Shown: positions 1 to 11,600, counted from the first letter of the stretch. The stretch: 64,000 bases of DNA from Clitopilus passeckerianus (GCA_944990035.1 CALYLX010000128.1:744001-808000), one strand, 5' to 3'. Notes: generated from the sequence alone by a model not told the origin. Translations and numbers: made by a program.

Positions 1-80
1 CCGGTGTAACGTTTTCATGTTCCTGTATCCTAAAGGTGTTTTCATATCTTGGACATACACAGCTCCCGTTCCCGGATAAC

Positions 81-299
81 TCACTTTGTCATATCCGCGT
101 CCCACATCCGCTGAAAAGGTGTGGAAGCTAAGCCTTGCAGGATCTGCTTGAGATGTGCGACGCTGCCTTTCATTTCTTCGTGCAGATTCTGAAGGGATGG
201 GAACTCGGGAAAAAGACCATGTGTCTCGGAAATAAATGAGAAGACTTCGCTCCGTCCGCTATTCATTTCATCGTTGTTCTCCTCGTAGTCCGGGTCCAT
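81..299 (-). CDS. Hypothetical small protein, probably first exon of a gene running off the left edge
   Basis: An ATG at 299 opens 72 codons of an acidic protein starting MDPDYEENNDEM and ending MWDADMTK. I do not recognise it. The apparent TGA stop overlaps a good 5' splice donor (AA|GTGAGT at about 82-77), so this is more likely a first exon whose continuation lies beyond base 1 than a complete protein. It is divergent from the glutathione transferase-like gene at 416, with 116 bp between the two start codons, which suggests a shared promoter region. Homology is unknown, so confidence in a real gene rests on the clean ATG, the biased composition and the donor site. Confidence 0.4.
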   Translation of the reverse strand: MDPDYEENNDEMNSGRSEVFSFISETHGLFPEFPSLQNLHEEMKGSVAHLKQILQGLASTPFQRMWDADMTK

Positions 300-415
300 A
301 TTGAGGAAAAAGCGGGGTTGAAAAATGTGAATGTTCGTTTACTATGTGCAAAGAACTTGTCAAGGACCGCGTGGGGGTGTGTATTTGTAAGCCCCTGTAG
401 GTTCGATAAACCTCC

Positions 416-1736
416 ATGACCAGTCGTTTCTTTGGACGAAGCACGGGAGGCGCTGGCACTGGCACCGATCGCGATCGCGAACGTGAGCAGCGTGAGCAAC
501 GCGATAGATTTGACGGCAGCCAGGATGGCTTTGGAGGCGGAGCAGGAGTAGGAGGAGGGCGTGGTGGTGGTGGTGGTGGTGGCATTGTCAGTGGGAGAGG
601 CAGCCATGGCGCAACACCAAGGACACAAACTCCCCCCGCCCCCGTTCGTCCTCCGAAAGGCGAATTCATCTTGAAGACGAACCATCTAACACCCAATGGA
701 TTGAAGGTCCTTATTTATGCTCAAGAATTGCTCAATGAAGATCCAGAAGTGTTTGATCTGAAGTCAGAATTTCCTTGCCCTTCCAAATTTCGTTACTGAG
801 ATCTATTTTGATACTATCTAGGATACAAAAGGTAAACCTCCCAGCCAAGGAGCACCAGGTATTTTATCACTTCCCACTGTTGTACTTACACCCTGATACC
901 AGGCTTACAGAGTGCAGACTTCCTTGCGCTAAATCCCAACGGGAGGATACCGGTCCTCATCGACAAACTCAAGGAAGACTTCCCAATTTTCGAGAGTGCC
1001 GCCATTCTTCTCTACCTTGAACAATACGATAGAAGGAAGTCATTCACATATGACCCAAGAGAGCATCCAAAGGAACACAGTTCCATGATACAATGGGTCC
1101 TTTGGGCGGTCCGTATCGCTGTTCCGAATGTTGGTGATTGCAGCTCAATCTTCTGCAGCATGGAAACCTAGGCCCAACTCAGACTCAAGGTGGGCATTCC
1201 TTACACGATAGATCCATACCTGAGACCTAAAACCCCGGCGATAAGCTCACTATTTTAGGCACTACTGCTTTGATGATGTTCCTTTTGCGAAACAAAGTAA
1301 CATCCTAACCAAATGCGTTCGACACGCCAACCTGACTCTGTTCACCCGTTCAGGATACCAAGAGGAAACGCAAAGGCTCTATACCGTTATGAACAACGTG
1401 CTGCAGGAACGCCAATGGCTGGTAGACGGGCCGAAAGGGTGCACCATAGCAGACATCAATGCGTATCCTTGGTGAATGCTTCTTCCTTGTGTCTGGGTCC
1501 TATGATCTGACCGTGTTTAGGATCCGTCTACATCGCCGCGCCGGGATTGAAAGTCTCGAGCATCAGTGGCCCAGTCTTCAGGCAAGTGTTGGATCATCGG
1601 AACTTGCTGTTACTAACTTGCACCTTCCTCTCAGGACTGGCTAGAAAGGATGGGTACGCGAGGAGCGGTCCACAGAGCTATACAACAGGCTAAGGAAATC
1701 GGAGAGGATGAAAGGACTTCAATGGGTGTATATTAG
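416..1736 (+). CDS. Glutathione S-transferase-like protein with Gly-rich N-terminal extension
   Basis: About 75 residues of low-complexity Gly/Arg/Asp sequence (poly-Gly near residue 50) precede a GST N-domain of the Ure2p-like type: KTNHLTPNGLKVLI, then [16 protein letters not shown] and FESAAILLYLEQYD, the conserved glutathione-binding region. The C-domain follows with ETQRLYTVMNNVLQERQWL and the family motif CTIADINAYPW. The protein ends ...TSMGVY at the TAG of 1734-1736. The gene is split by several short introns. One reading needs a 10-nt microexon at 822-831 to join DLK to SADFLALNPNG. The exon junctions between about 1100 and 1270 could not be put fully in frame by eye, so a small lesion there is possible. 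Family members conjugate glutathione or reduce disulfides/peroxides in the cytosol; the exact substrate is unknown. A related gene on the opposite strand follows at 1792-2743. Confidence 0.75.
561..582 (+). repeat. (GGT)n microsatellite inside the GST coding region
   Basis: A run of GGT triplets encodes the poly-glycine tract of the GST-like protein starting at 416. Triplet slippage would change glycine number without breaking the frame. Confidence 0.8.
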
Positions 1737-1791
1737 ACAGGCTACAATTACAATTGCCTTCGGAGTTTCACATTGCGTTGTTCCCATCAAG

Positions 1792-2743
1792 TCAGGCCTT
1801 GCCCGCATCGAAGCCAGCCCTAGCGGCAGGACGCGCCACAGTGCGCTCAACCCAGTCCTTCACGCGTGGCCATTCATCCAAACTCTCAACACCGGCAAAC
1901 TTGTGGATTTTGACCCTACAGATGACGGTCAGTGTTCCATACTGTGAATATTGACACAAGGTAAACGTACCAGGGGACAGCCTTGATATCAGCAATCGAG
2001 AATTTGCCCCTTCCTTCACCGACCAGCCAATCTCGGTCAGCTAGGCGGATCTCAAGAACCCCATATAGACGCTTGGTCTCTTCGAGATAACCTGATGGTA
2101 CCATGAGCACGTCATATTTTACCTGTGATTTTACAGAATCACGTAAATTGAGGTCAACTCACGTTTCTTTGCGTAGGGGATGTCCTCAGGCGCGAACTTG
2201 TTGAAGTGGTTAGACTGTCCCTGCATGGGAGCGACGCCGCCATGAGTGAAAAAGATCCATTGAAGGAGCTCGCTGTAGGTGTTGGGATCCTTGGCGGGGT
2301 CGAACCAGAACTTGAATTCCTTGTCGTAATTATGGGCCAGGTAGAGGAGAATGGCTGCGGTCTCGAAGACTACGAAATTGTCCCTGCTACGGTCAACGAG
2401 GACGGGAATACGGCCGTTCGGGTTAAGCTTGATAAACCAAGGCTCTTTCTGCGTGTTCTTGGAAATATCAATCTTCTCGATACTTTATCGATTGGTTGAG
2501 CAAATGCATATTCGACTGGAGAACCGCATGCATTACTCACTCATATTCAATGCCAGGGTAGACAGCCTTCAGTTCCTCGAGAAGGACAGTGGGTTGGTAT
2601 CCGTTGGGAGTTCCAGCGAAGTAGAGAAGGAAAGGCTTAGTGGTTTGAGACATTCTTCGTAGGAGAGGTGAGGTCGGTAAGAAAGCGGAGTTGGTTGTTC
2701 TGAACGAATGTAAGAGGCGCGTGCCTCCTCTTATAGCCTGCAT
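1792..2743 (-). CDS. Glutathione S-transferase (Ure2p-like), possible mitochondrial presequence
   Basis: The minus strand encodes a typical fungal [23 protein letters not shown] (N-terminal fold), [13 protein letters not shown], then [15 protein letters not shown], then [13 protein letters not shown] with [15 protein letters not shown] in the C-domain, ending [11 protein letters not shown] at a TGA (1792-1794). At least three introns separate these pieces. The first in-frame ATG is at 2743 and adds 30 residues ([17 protein letters not shown]...) rich in Arg/Ser with no acidic residue, which looks like a mitochondrial targeting signal; a second ATG at 2653 ([10 protein letters not shown]) would give the normal cytosolic start. 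Use of both starts would allow dual targeting, which is inference. The gene converges on the GST-like gene ending at 1736, only 55 bp away, and resembles it, so the pair probably arose by inverted duplication followed by strong divergence. Confidence 0.85.
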
Positions 2744-2951
2744 AAGAGTGTAGGTTTGGGAAATTCCGAATTTATCAGGATGTCAGCTGGACTAACTCTC
2801 GGTTACCAAGCTTGGCTGAATCAGCGATCTGTGGATAGAACCATGTGGGGCGGAGTGCCCGACAGCGGATTGTATTAGGTGGGATAGATGATTATAGAGC
2901 ATTCGGGGTAGTCATAGGGGGTTCGGGCAGGTCAGGCAAACAGTGTAATGC

Positions 2952-3258
2952 CTATTTCGTAGAGGACGAGGTTGTGTATTCCGCCTGTGAACCAATGATA
3001 TTTCCTCTAAACCGTTTCCGCATGTCAAGCTGCACGCAAGATATTTAGGCAAAGTAGACACTTCTATAGAAGTGCAGGACTTACCATGCCCCGTTTACAC
3101 TCAAATGTAGCCTTCCGGAGAGACTGACAGTCCATTGGCAGTTCGTCTGCGTGATGTTTTAGGCATTCAGAGGGTAGCCGCCCATCCTTAACAACGCAGT
3201 CCGACTTCATAAGGCATTCCTTGAGCGCAACTATGAGGTTCTGGCACGAAGAGGACAT
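2952..3258 (-). CDS. PET191: Cytochrome c oxidase assembly protein PET191/COA5
   Basis: Exon 1 (3258-3085) encodes MSSSCQNLIVALKECLMKSD and the downstream CLKHHADELPMDCQSLRKATFECKRGM. A 55-nt intron (GTAAGT...GCAG) leads to exon 2 (3029-2952), LDMRKRFRGN..., ending in TAG. The spaced cysteines (CX9C-type twin pairs) and the LDMRKRFRGN block are the PET191 signature. Such proteins are small, lack a cleaved presequence, enter the mitochondrial intermembrane space through the MIA40 disulfide relay and are needed for assembly of complex IV. I chose the ATG at 3258, giving the usual family length of about 85 residues, over an upstream in-frame start that would add MLESRRPLRLPPT. The gene is divergent from IBA57, with 81 bp between the start codons. 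Confidence 0.93.
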
Positions 3259-3339
3259 TGTTGGTGGGAGACGCAGTGGCCGTCGGGATTCAAGCAAAAT
3301 CAGGCATCACGTGGGGTGAGGTCTTCCTGAGATTCGACA

Positions 3340-4639
3340 ATGCCGCTACCCCCAAGTCTACGAACTTTAGTTCGCTATACTCCTACTGTCGCTCCAGTTC
3401 CGCATAGGGGAGTTCTTTCAATCTCTGGTTCTCAGGCATCTGAGTTTCTCCATGGAATCATCGCGGGAACCGTGCATCAACCTGTGAAGCGTCCGTTCTA
3501 CTCAGCATTTCTACATGCACAGGTACGCGAGTTTTATCCCATTCCCGAAGCTTGCAATTCATAGGATGTATTCCTTACTTATAGGGACGAGTGGAGTACG
3601 ATGTGTTCATTTATACCACCCAGAATGAGAAGGGAGGACAGGATTACCTACTCGACTATGACCCAAGACCCTCAGAAGCTACACCACTCCTTGCCTTGAT
3701 GAAGCGCTACGTCCTCAGGTCAAAAGTCAAAATACGGGATGTATCGGACCAATATGACGTGTGGGGAGCCTGGGGTTCTTCTACAAATGAGCCAGTCCGT
3801 CACTGGACCTGGGCTCGAAGCGGGGCAACAGAACCCAAATGGGAGGGCGAGGACTGGCCATGGGGCTCAGATGATCTCTCCATCTTGGACAGGAGAGCAG
3901 TGGGGATGGGAAAGCGCCTGCTTGTAAGGAAAGGGGAGAAACGTATGTTTATCTTCTCCCGTTCAACCTGGTTGCGCAGTCTAACAGGTATGTAGCCCAA
4001 CAGGCTTCAGACCATGACAGTCTCACCTCGGATGCTTATACTCTGCACCGAATACTTCATGGCGTGCCGGAGGGGCAGGTCGACATTCCACCTATGCAAG
4101 CATTCCCTATGGACTCCAACCTGGATCTCATGGGCGCAAGTGGGTCATGCATTTCGTTATGTTGCTAAATCGTTCTCATTTTCTCCTAGTAAACTTCAGG
4201 AAAGGATGCTATGTTGGTCAAGAGCTGACTGTCAGAACATACCACACCGGCGTGGTTCGTAAGCGCATACTGCCTGTGGTGATCCATCGGCCTGACAAAT
4301 GGTACGCAGCCTGACTTCTCCTCAATGCGCCGCAGCTTACCATGGCACAGCTTGCATTCTATACCACAAAACATGCCGAGCTTTGCTCCTAACCTTGACC
4401 TCCGTCCAACTGTTATTCAACAACCCGGAAGCGAGGGCCGCAGACCCCGTCCTCGAGGAACCGGAAAACTGCTGACATCACAACAGGGTGTTGGGCTGGC
4501 TTTGATGCGCCTCGAGCAAATAGAGGGTGTAGAGAATGGGCAGATGAGGCTTGACTTTGGGGCATCTGAAGGGGGCAAGGACGTTTGGACAGCAACGCAT
4601 TGGTGGCCAGACTGGTGGCCTCAGCCAGAGTCGCAATAA
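3340..4639 (+). CDS. IBA57: IBA57/CAF17-like mitochondrial Fe-S cluster assembly factor
   Basis: The start [19 protein letters not shown] is Arg-rich and short of acids, fitting a mitochondrial presequence. It is followed by [27 protein letters not shown]..., DYLLDYD and [16 protein letters not shown] sequence of the GcvT/YgfZ fold. The diagnostic folate-domain motif [21 protein letters not shown] lies near 4200-4260 (written here in part: KGCYVGQEL). Several introns of about 50-60 nt interrupt it. The protein ends ...[12 protein letters not shown] at TAA 4637-4639. IBA57 acts with ISA1/ISA2 in the matrix to mature 4Fe-4S proteins such as aconitase and lipoate synthase. Only 9 bp separate its stop from that of the convergent PPT2 gene. 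Confidence 0.92.
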
Positions 4640-4648
4640 GCAAATGAA

Positions 4649-5151
4649 TTAGAGCGAATCCGTTGTTTCAACAAGCACAGAAGTAAAGACGTAGTCACCG
4701 TCATGGCTGACGGATACATGTATTTTGCCAATATGAGAGCCGTTGGTATTGCGACGATTATTCGACATCGTTTGAAGACGCAGAGATGGCTTGCGACCTT
4801 CCACAAGGCCACAATATGTCAGATCTTTCCAGACTGGACGCACATTTGGGTACATTGCTTTATATGCCGCCTCTTTCGCGCTCCATCTGCGCAATAGTGA
4901 GTCAATGCGACTGCAGAACGTGAGCTGCCATACCTGACCGCCATGAACTTTGCCCGATCTGATTCTGTCACGTTTGGCCCTGCCAACTTCAGCCATTCGC
5001 CATGTTCTTCTTGGCTCAGAACACGCTTTGCAAGTTTATCGCCTCGCCTCCGTATCAGAGCCGCAATCCGAGGAACATGAACAACGTCGACCCCGATGCC
5101 GAGGATGGTCATTGACGCGAACGAAAGCGCTGATTTTACGTAACTGCTCAT
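4649..5151 (-). CDS. PPT2: Holo-ACP synthase (4'-phosphopantetheinyl transferase, AcpS type)
   Basis: Exon 1 (5151-4934) encodes MSSYVKSALSFASMTILGIGVDVVHVPR..., with the AcpS N-terminal motif GIGVDVV and RVLSQEEHGEWL. A 47-nt intron joins AKFMAVR to WSAKEAAYKAM in exon 2 (4886-4649), restoring the Mg/CoA-binding motif (WSAKEA). The end is HVSVSHDGDYVFTSVLVE followed by DSL and TAA. The enzyme transfers phosphopantetheine from CoA to a serine of acyl carrier protein. The short, AcpS-like size and the weakly presequence-like N-terminus suit the mitochondrial form, which activates ACP for lipoate and complex I; mitochondrial location is inference. The start at 5112 (MTILGIG) is an alternative. 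Its start codon lies 28 bp from that of ELP2 on the other strand. Confidence 0.9.
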
Positions 5152-5179
5152 CTTTTTTGAGTCAAGACTCAGTTAGATC

Positions 5180-8100
5180 ATGACCACAACCACAGCGTAT
5201 ATCGCAGCGGCGACCAATAGGTTTCCTCATGCCGCTCATGCGTCCAAATCTTCCCTTGTCGCCATAGGCTCCGGAAGACTGATTGCGCTTTGGAATGTCA
5301 CTGTGAGTTCTCCTGCGGCAAAAGATTGAATACCATGATTGATTTTCGGTGGAGAGAATAGGATGAGAGCGATCGAGGCATCTTCGAGACTATACCTAGT
5401 CATGAAGGGCTGGTTACCTGTGTACGCTTTCTGTCCGATGAGGCATTCGCCAGTGCAGATGACAAGGGTGTATTAATTCTATGGCGGAAAGTTGAAGGAG
5501 TGGTCAGTCCTGGTTGTTTGCCTTGGAATTTGTGACTGAATCTTCAATGCATCACAGTGGAAAATGTCTACAAAATCTCAAGCACATTCAAAAGCTGTTT
5601 CTTCTCTGTGCATATTGGGAAGTTGGTTCGTTACGGGCTCATCCGATGCCTCAGTCAAAATTTGGAATCTCTTAGAGAGCACACATGGAGGTCGGTTCCT
5701 TGACCAGACATCACGAAGGCTTGACTGACCTCATTTTGTAGATAAATTTGCGGAAGAGCAAACTCTCTCGTTGGGCGGCAGGTATCCCCTGGCCCTGGCT
5801 TTTGCCCAATTACCTAATTCTTCTGGTGGGCAGCTTCTCCTTTGTATCTGATGAACAGCTGCTTATTTTATCGGGTAGCCGTTGTCTTGGCTGTTGCCGA
5901 AACCGATCGTAATATTCACCTCTGGGTACGCTCTGAGCTCAAGGTGAGGTGCATCGATTTATAAGTGCGGATGGATCCTCAATTTTTTAGTTTGTCCATG
6001 CTGCAGTGCTTTCGGGCCACGAAGACTGGGTAAAAGCACTCGACTTCTATCCCCCCACTTCGGATGATCAACCCCTCGTTCTTGCTTCGGGGTCGCAAGA
6101 TGCTACTATCCGTCTCTGGAACATCGGGAATATCGTCAAGAATACGTCTGAAAATGCTGGGAGCGATGATCTACTAGACGCCTTTGAAGCATCGCTAGGT
6201 GACATGGGAGAGGTAGAGGAAGGAGGAAGGCAGATCTCTTTGAAACGTCATATCCTGACCGTCAGAACTGACGCTGAAAGGTGAGTATCTGTTAGTTATC
6301 TCACCTTCTTGTTGCTCACTCATTCGTACAAGTTCTCAGCAATTTTCTGTAACCTTTGATGCTCTTCTCATTGGTCACGATGCTGGTATCACTTCACTTA
6401 CCTGGCGGCCCGCATGCGACGCCTCTGTACCTACACTGTTGTCCACATCTACGGATTCATCTGTCATCCTATGGTCTCCCTCAACTATGGTGTCTTCCTC
6501 CGGCTCTGGAGGCGCATCTCTCTGGATAAACCGACAAAGGTTTGGTGACATCGGCGGTCAAAGGCTCGGTGGCTTCATTAGTGGACTCTGGGCAGAAAAT
6601 GGCACTCATGCATTGGCATGCGGTTGGTCTGGTGGCTGGAGAAGGTGGGCAAATACAGTGCCTACAAAAGACGTCAACGAAGAGAAATGGTCAGAAGCTG
6701 GTGCCATTGGTGGTCACAGCGGCGCCGTCAAAGGCTTAGATTGGTGTCCTGATGGGAAGTATCTCATATCAACTGGGTATTTTCGTTCAATCACACCTTG
6801 TTCGCATATATCTAACACATGAAGCAGCGTTGATCAAACGACCAGGATTCATGGGGAGGTCCCATCCGCCAGCAGTCCAAGTGGCTTTGTTTGGCACGAA
6901 CTCGCTCGACCTCAAGTTCATGGCTACGATCTCATCGACGCCGCTTTTCTGGACCCCCTCAAGTTCGTTAGTATCGCAGACGAGAAAGTAGCTCGTGTAT
7001 TTGAAGGTCCTCGCGGTTTTGTGAACTTGGCGGAGTCGTTGGGGGTCGCGAAGTTCAGTGAAAAGGAGGCAAGCACCTTTGTTTGAATTGGTTATAAATC
7101 AGTACTGACAATGGTTGCAGCACGAAAGGCCCGCTGCTGCAAATGTCCCTCCGCTCGGATTGTCCAATAAAGCTACACAGGAAGGTAGGAACTCTTGGAT
7201 GAATCGTCTGATTCCGTTTCTGACAGAGGTCAAAGCGCCCCCGCATGAACTTGCGGAAAGCGTCGCAACAAAACGGTGCCCGTTTGAAGGTGAACTCGCA
7301 CAGATAACCCTATGGCCCGAAATTGAGAAGATTTTCGGTCATGGATACGAGGTACCTCTACCGTGTACCTACTGGTTGTTCTTATTGACAATCTCGTCCA
7401 GTCTATCTCCCTGGCAGTATCACCCAAGAAAACAATGATTGCCACGGCTTGCAAAGCATCTACTCCAGAGCATGCTGTTGTCCGGGTACATGACGCTGCA
7501 AATCATCAGCTCATTGGTCAACCGCTTGGAGGCCATTCATTGACAGTAACAAGAATAGCTTTCAGCCCGGACGAGAAATATGTCCTCTCGGTGTCTCGGG
7601 ATCGAAGTTGGAGGTTGTTTGCAAAGCGTAATAATGAAGGTTTGTGAGAATATGCGATTGTAACCAAACCTCTACTCATACTTTCTCGCTAGGATTTGTT
7701 CCTGTGGCGGCGGATAAATCCCATGGAAGGATAATTTGGGACTGTGCCTGGTCTGCAGAATCAGATCTATTCATGACAGCTTCTCGAGACAAAACAGTGA
7801 GTCTTGGGTTATTGCGAAGAGTCTGGTTGCGAACAAGTTTTCCAGGTCCGAATCTGGCATGGGGAGGGTGAAGATGTCTGGAAAGCTGCTGAGACGATCA
7901 AGACAGAGTCGGCGGCCACAGCCGTAGCGATCGCACCTGGACATTCGACGTACAGGTAGGCTCCTCATTCACAAATAGCGATTCAAGTCCTGACGCTTTC
8001 ATATGAATAGGAGACGAGTTGCTATCGGTTTAGAGAGCGGCGAAATCCTGATTTACTCGAACAGCCTAGACGCTATCCGGGGTTGGAAACACGATTGCAC

Positions 8101-8285
8101 TTTCCCTCCAATGTGAGATACCTATTATCGCGGTTAACGAACCTTGCTGAATCTGTACGGGTAACAGGACGGCACATATTGACCAGATACACCGCCTGTC
8201 ATGGAGACCGTCATCTGAGGCTTCCACAATGCTGGCGAGTTGCAGTGAAGATGGTACAATAAAAGTCTTGGTTGTTCCAGTATAG
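5180..8285 (+). CDS. ELP2: Elongator complex subunit ELP2 (WD40 protein)
   Basis: The protein starts MTTTTAYIAAATNRFPHAAH and runs through about a dozen exons of WD40 repeats, e.g. SLVAIGSGRLIALWNV, SWFVTGSSDASVKIWNL, LSGHEDWVKALDF...ASGSQDATIRLWNIG, GHDAGITSLTWRP, GHSGAVKGLDWCPDGKYLIST and a final MLASCSEDGTIKVLVVPV ending at TAG 8283-8285. The segments VDQTTRIHGEV and HELARPQVHGYDL at about 6830-6930 are the ELP2 signature that joins its two beta-propellers. ELP2 is a structural subunit of Elongator, which modifies uridine 34 of tRNAs (mcm5/ncm5) and is needed for efficient decoding. Introns are short and numerous, and all expected blocks are present in order, so the gene looks intact. Confidence 0.93.
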
Positions 8286-8612
8286 CTACGACATAATATG
8301 GATCCAGTGAAGACAGAATGACGAAAGGCTGATTTACAACGGTCAAAGCAACGAGAGGGTAATAAGGTCACAGAAGGGAGGATATTGAAACAAATGGTGT
8401 AGATGTGACAGTATCTCGGAGGGTATCAACAAATAGACGTATTGCTATAATTTGTGAATCAAGAAGGGTAACAGAAACACAGAAAGCTAGTAGGGATACA
8501 GTGGCAGCTTGGAAGGTGATTGCATTTTCTTGCATGTGATTAAACAATATCACGAAGAGACATAGGAACTTCAGGCTTGAAATGAAAATGAAACATGTTT
8601 GTCAGAAATCGT
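8286..8612. other. Intergenic region between convergent ELP2 and the pseudo-helicase
   Basis: About 330 bp of AT-leaning sequence without a supported gene. It should hold the two 3' ends; I see no repeat or RNA gene in it. Confidence 0.5.
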
Positions 8613-11600
8613 TCATGGGTCAGAGATCTTGTTAGCTTTACTCACGCATTTAATCCTACAGGTAAAGATACAGTTAGCTTTCTGAAGTAAGAGCAGGAAG
8701 GAGGTACACACTTATAGAAACATTCTATGGAACGTAACATTTCAACATCGCCTCCAGTAGCGGTCACGAAATTGACAACGACGCCGGCCCGACTGTAGTT
8801 GTGTGCAATGGCAGGTGCAACTCGATGGGCGTATTCTTCAACAGCTTTTGGTAGGTCTATAGCAATTGTGGGGTCAGAAGTCACTTAATCGACCAAAGAC
8901 ATGTACTCACCGTAGTTGATGATAAGAGGGACATGCGAAACTTCAGGCGACTTGATTTGAACATCGTATACTATAAGCACTTTGGAAGCAGGTTGGCGTC
9001 CACCCATGGCATTTCCCGACCTGAATTTGTTGAGAGCTGCAGACTTGGCGGCTGTGTTCATGTCGCTATGCTATGGATAGATGAGTACAATGCGCAGATA
9101 GGAGCATGCGCCACAAGAGGCTCACCAGGGAAATAACCTCCAACCCCCGGGTTGCTAATTTGTACGCCACAGATTCTAGGGAAGTCATTCCACCAACATG
9201 GACAATGGCTTGGGAAACATCGACATCGTCAAAAAGGTCAGCAAGGGCATCCAATTTCCATTCTCGAGCCTGCGTGGTTTCTGCGCTAGTGGCGCCTCTA
9301 CCGGAGCCAATAATGCCATGACCCCCTCCAGGGGCAGCTGACCCAGGTTCCGCACGACCACCTGCTGTAAATGCAAGGTAAAGGTAGAATTGTCGGAGGC
9401 CGCGGGAACCTTGATTGGTTTCCGTGGAGGTCACATTGCCATCTCGGCGAACGAGGACTCTCACAGGCTCCCGCAATTGGATGGTGGTGGCGAGATTCAG
9501 AACATCCTGTGGGACGGTATTCGAAAAGAGAGCGGTCTGACGTTCCACACCGTTGGCGGAAGCGGAAGCGTCAGGAGGAATGGGAGAGGTCCCAGGAGCC
9601 ACAGAAAATTTGCGTCCCTGATTAAGAAGTGGTGACACTATCCCATTGCCAGGCTCCTGAGGGATTTGAGGTAGATTACTTGAGGATCCAGGGACGGGAG
9701 TACCGGCTGGAGGGCGAGAGCGAGGTGCAGGTAACAGTTTCACAATGTTCAGAACGAAATCGTGAAGGTTTCGAGCAATGAGCTGATCTACTTCGTCAAG
9801 AACCAAAAATCGGACTTCAGAGCCTACAAGTCCTCCTGGGCTCGTGAACAGACCATGCAGTTTCTGCGGCGTACCACAAATGATGTGGGGCATACTTTGT
9901 TGAAGTAGCCTGAGTTCTTGCGTAAGCTCCGTATTGCTCGATGTCGCGCCGACTCCGAGAGCAGACTTGACCCCGATTGGACCTCCAAGGTCGCGAATCA
10001 TTCGCTGGGCTTGAGTGGCTTGATCGACTGTGGTTGAGATCATGACCACGATAGGACCGCGGTTGGGATGTCGGTTCGACATGTGCGATATCGCAATTTG
10101 AATGGCAGGGATAACATACGCAGCAATACGCTCCTGGGTGGGAGGTGCTTGGGCAATTATATCCGAACCCCGTAAGAGGAAAGGAAGGGCACGCTGCTGA
10201 ATCTTGTTTGGTGGACCAACGCTAACCTCAAACAATGAGCTGCATGATCACATATGATTAGCTGTGCTTACCCGAACTTGTTCAAGGATCTCAACAAATC
10301 CGGCGAAAGCGATAATTGCTCCCACTTCGTAATCATAGGTCCTCCATCACGCGAAGTGCCACCCATGGAGTCACCATTCAGATCAAGGATCTGTCAAAGT
10401 AAAATCACATTAGAGGGTTTACGAAAGAAAAACATCAAGTTCACTCACGCTAGAAGAGTCACGCCGAAGCAACGTGGTTACTGATTGGCGTTTGTCTCTA
10501 GACATCATACCTGGTCGATTGATATTTGGTTCTGAGCCACGGATAGGCATGTCGAGGGTCCCAGACGACCACGTTCGCATAGGCGGCCCAGGGTGCCGTC
10601 CTTGAGGTCGTTGTTCGGGGCGTTGAGGAAGCCCATGACCCATCATTGGTGGTGCAGGTGGAGACAAGGGTCCTATAGGTGTTTGGTCGCCAGGCTGCAT
10701 ACCCATGCCTAGAGGACCAACGATTGAGTTGCTGCGCATCTCATTTGTAGCTTGTATTTGTTGCGTCTGTATGGCGAGTAATTGCCCGACAGAGCTCGTT
10801 AGGGTATTTAGTCGTGCAGAGATCGTGGAAATATCGTCCCCAGGAACAGTTTGGTTTGGTGCGATACCGCTAATGGAAGGCCGTGGGCCGCCCAAAGGTG
10901 GCGAAGCAAAGCTGGCTCCGTTGGGTTTGTTGGATGCGAAGGGATCTTTAAATTCAGGTTGGGCATGTTGTGCATCAAGAGAGCGTTCTAGGAGCAAATT
11001 GACTTTGCGATGCACTTCGTTTAGGTCTCTTTGGATTTCACCCGTGAACCGCTCGCACTGGGCGATGCGGCTGAGGATATCTAAGATAGCCGGCGATGAC
11101 CTGAGTTGAGCCTCAAAGCTCGGTGTTTGCCTATCTGGAGGGTTCGTGAACTGACTCCCGGAGTCCAATGACGATACAGGGGACGTGGATTTGGGCCCGT
11201 TGTAGTAACCGGGGTTGATTGAGACTGGGGGAGTGGCCTTGCCTTCAGGACTACGCTGGGAAGGCGTGAAGAAAGACGTCGGCATCTGGCCACTTGTTCC
11301 GGCCGAACGTATACTGGATACCTCAGCCTTATCAGAGTCGGACGAAGCCTCTATGCTTGTTGACCTGAACCCCTCCCTTGAAGTTGGGTGTTCAAAGCCA
11401 CGGGGCAATCTATTCGCGTCGTTGGGCGGCCGTCCGCCAAAGGGATTTTCGTTCGTCCATATGCTTGCTTCAGAGCCTGTCTTTGGATGCGCCTTGTAGT
11501 CGGATGGGGGGCTTGGAGAGCTTTTGACCGATCGATAGTCGGAAGGCGATATAGACAGGGTGGACGTGGACGCGCGATCCAGCTCATGTAACCCTTGATT

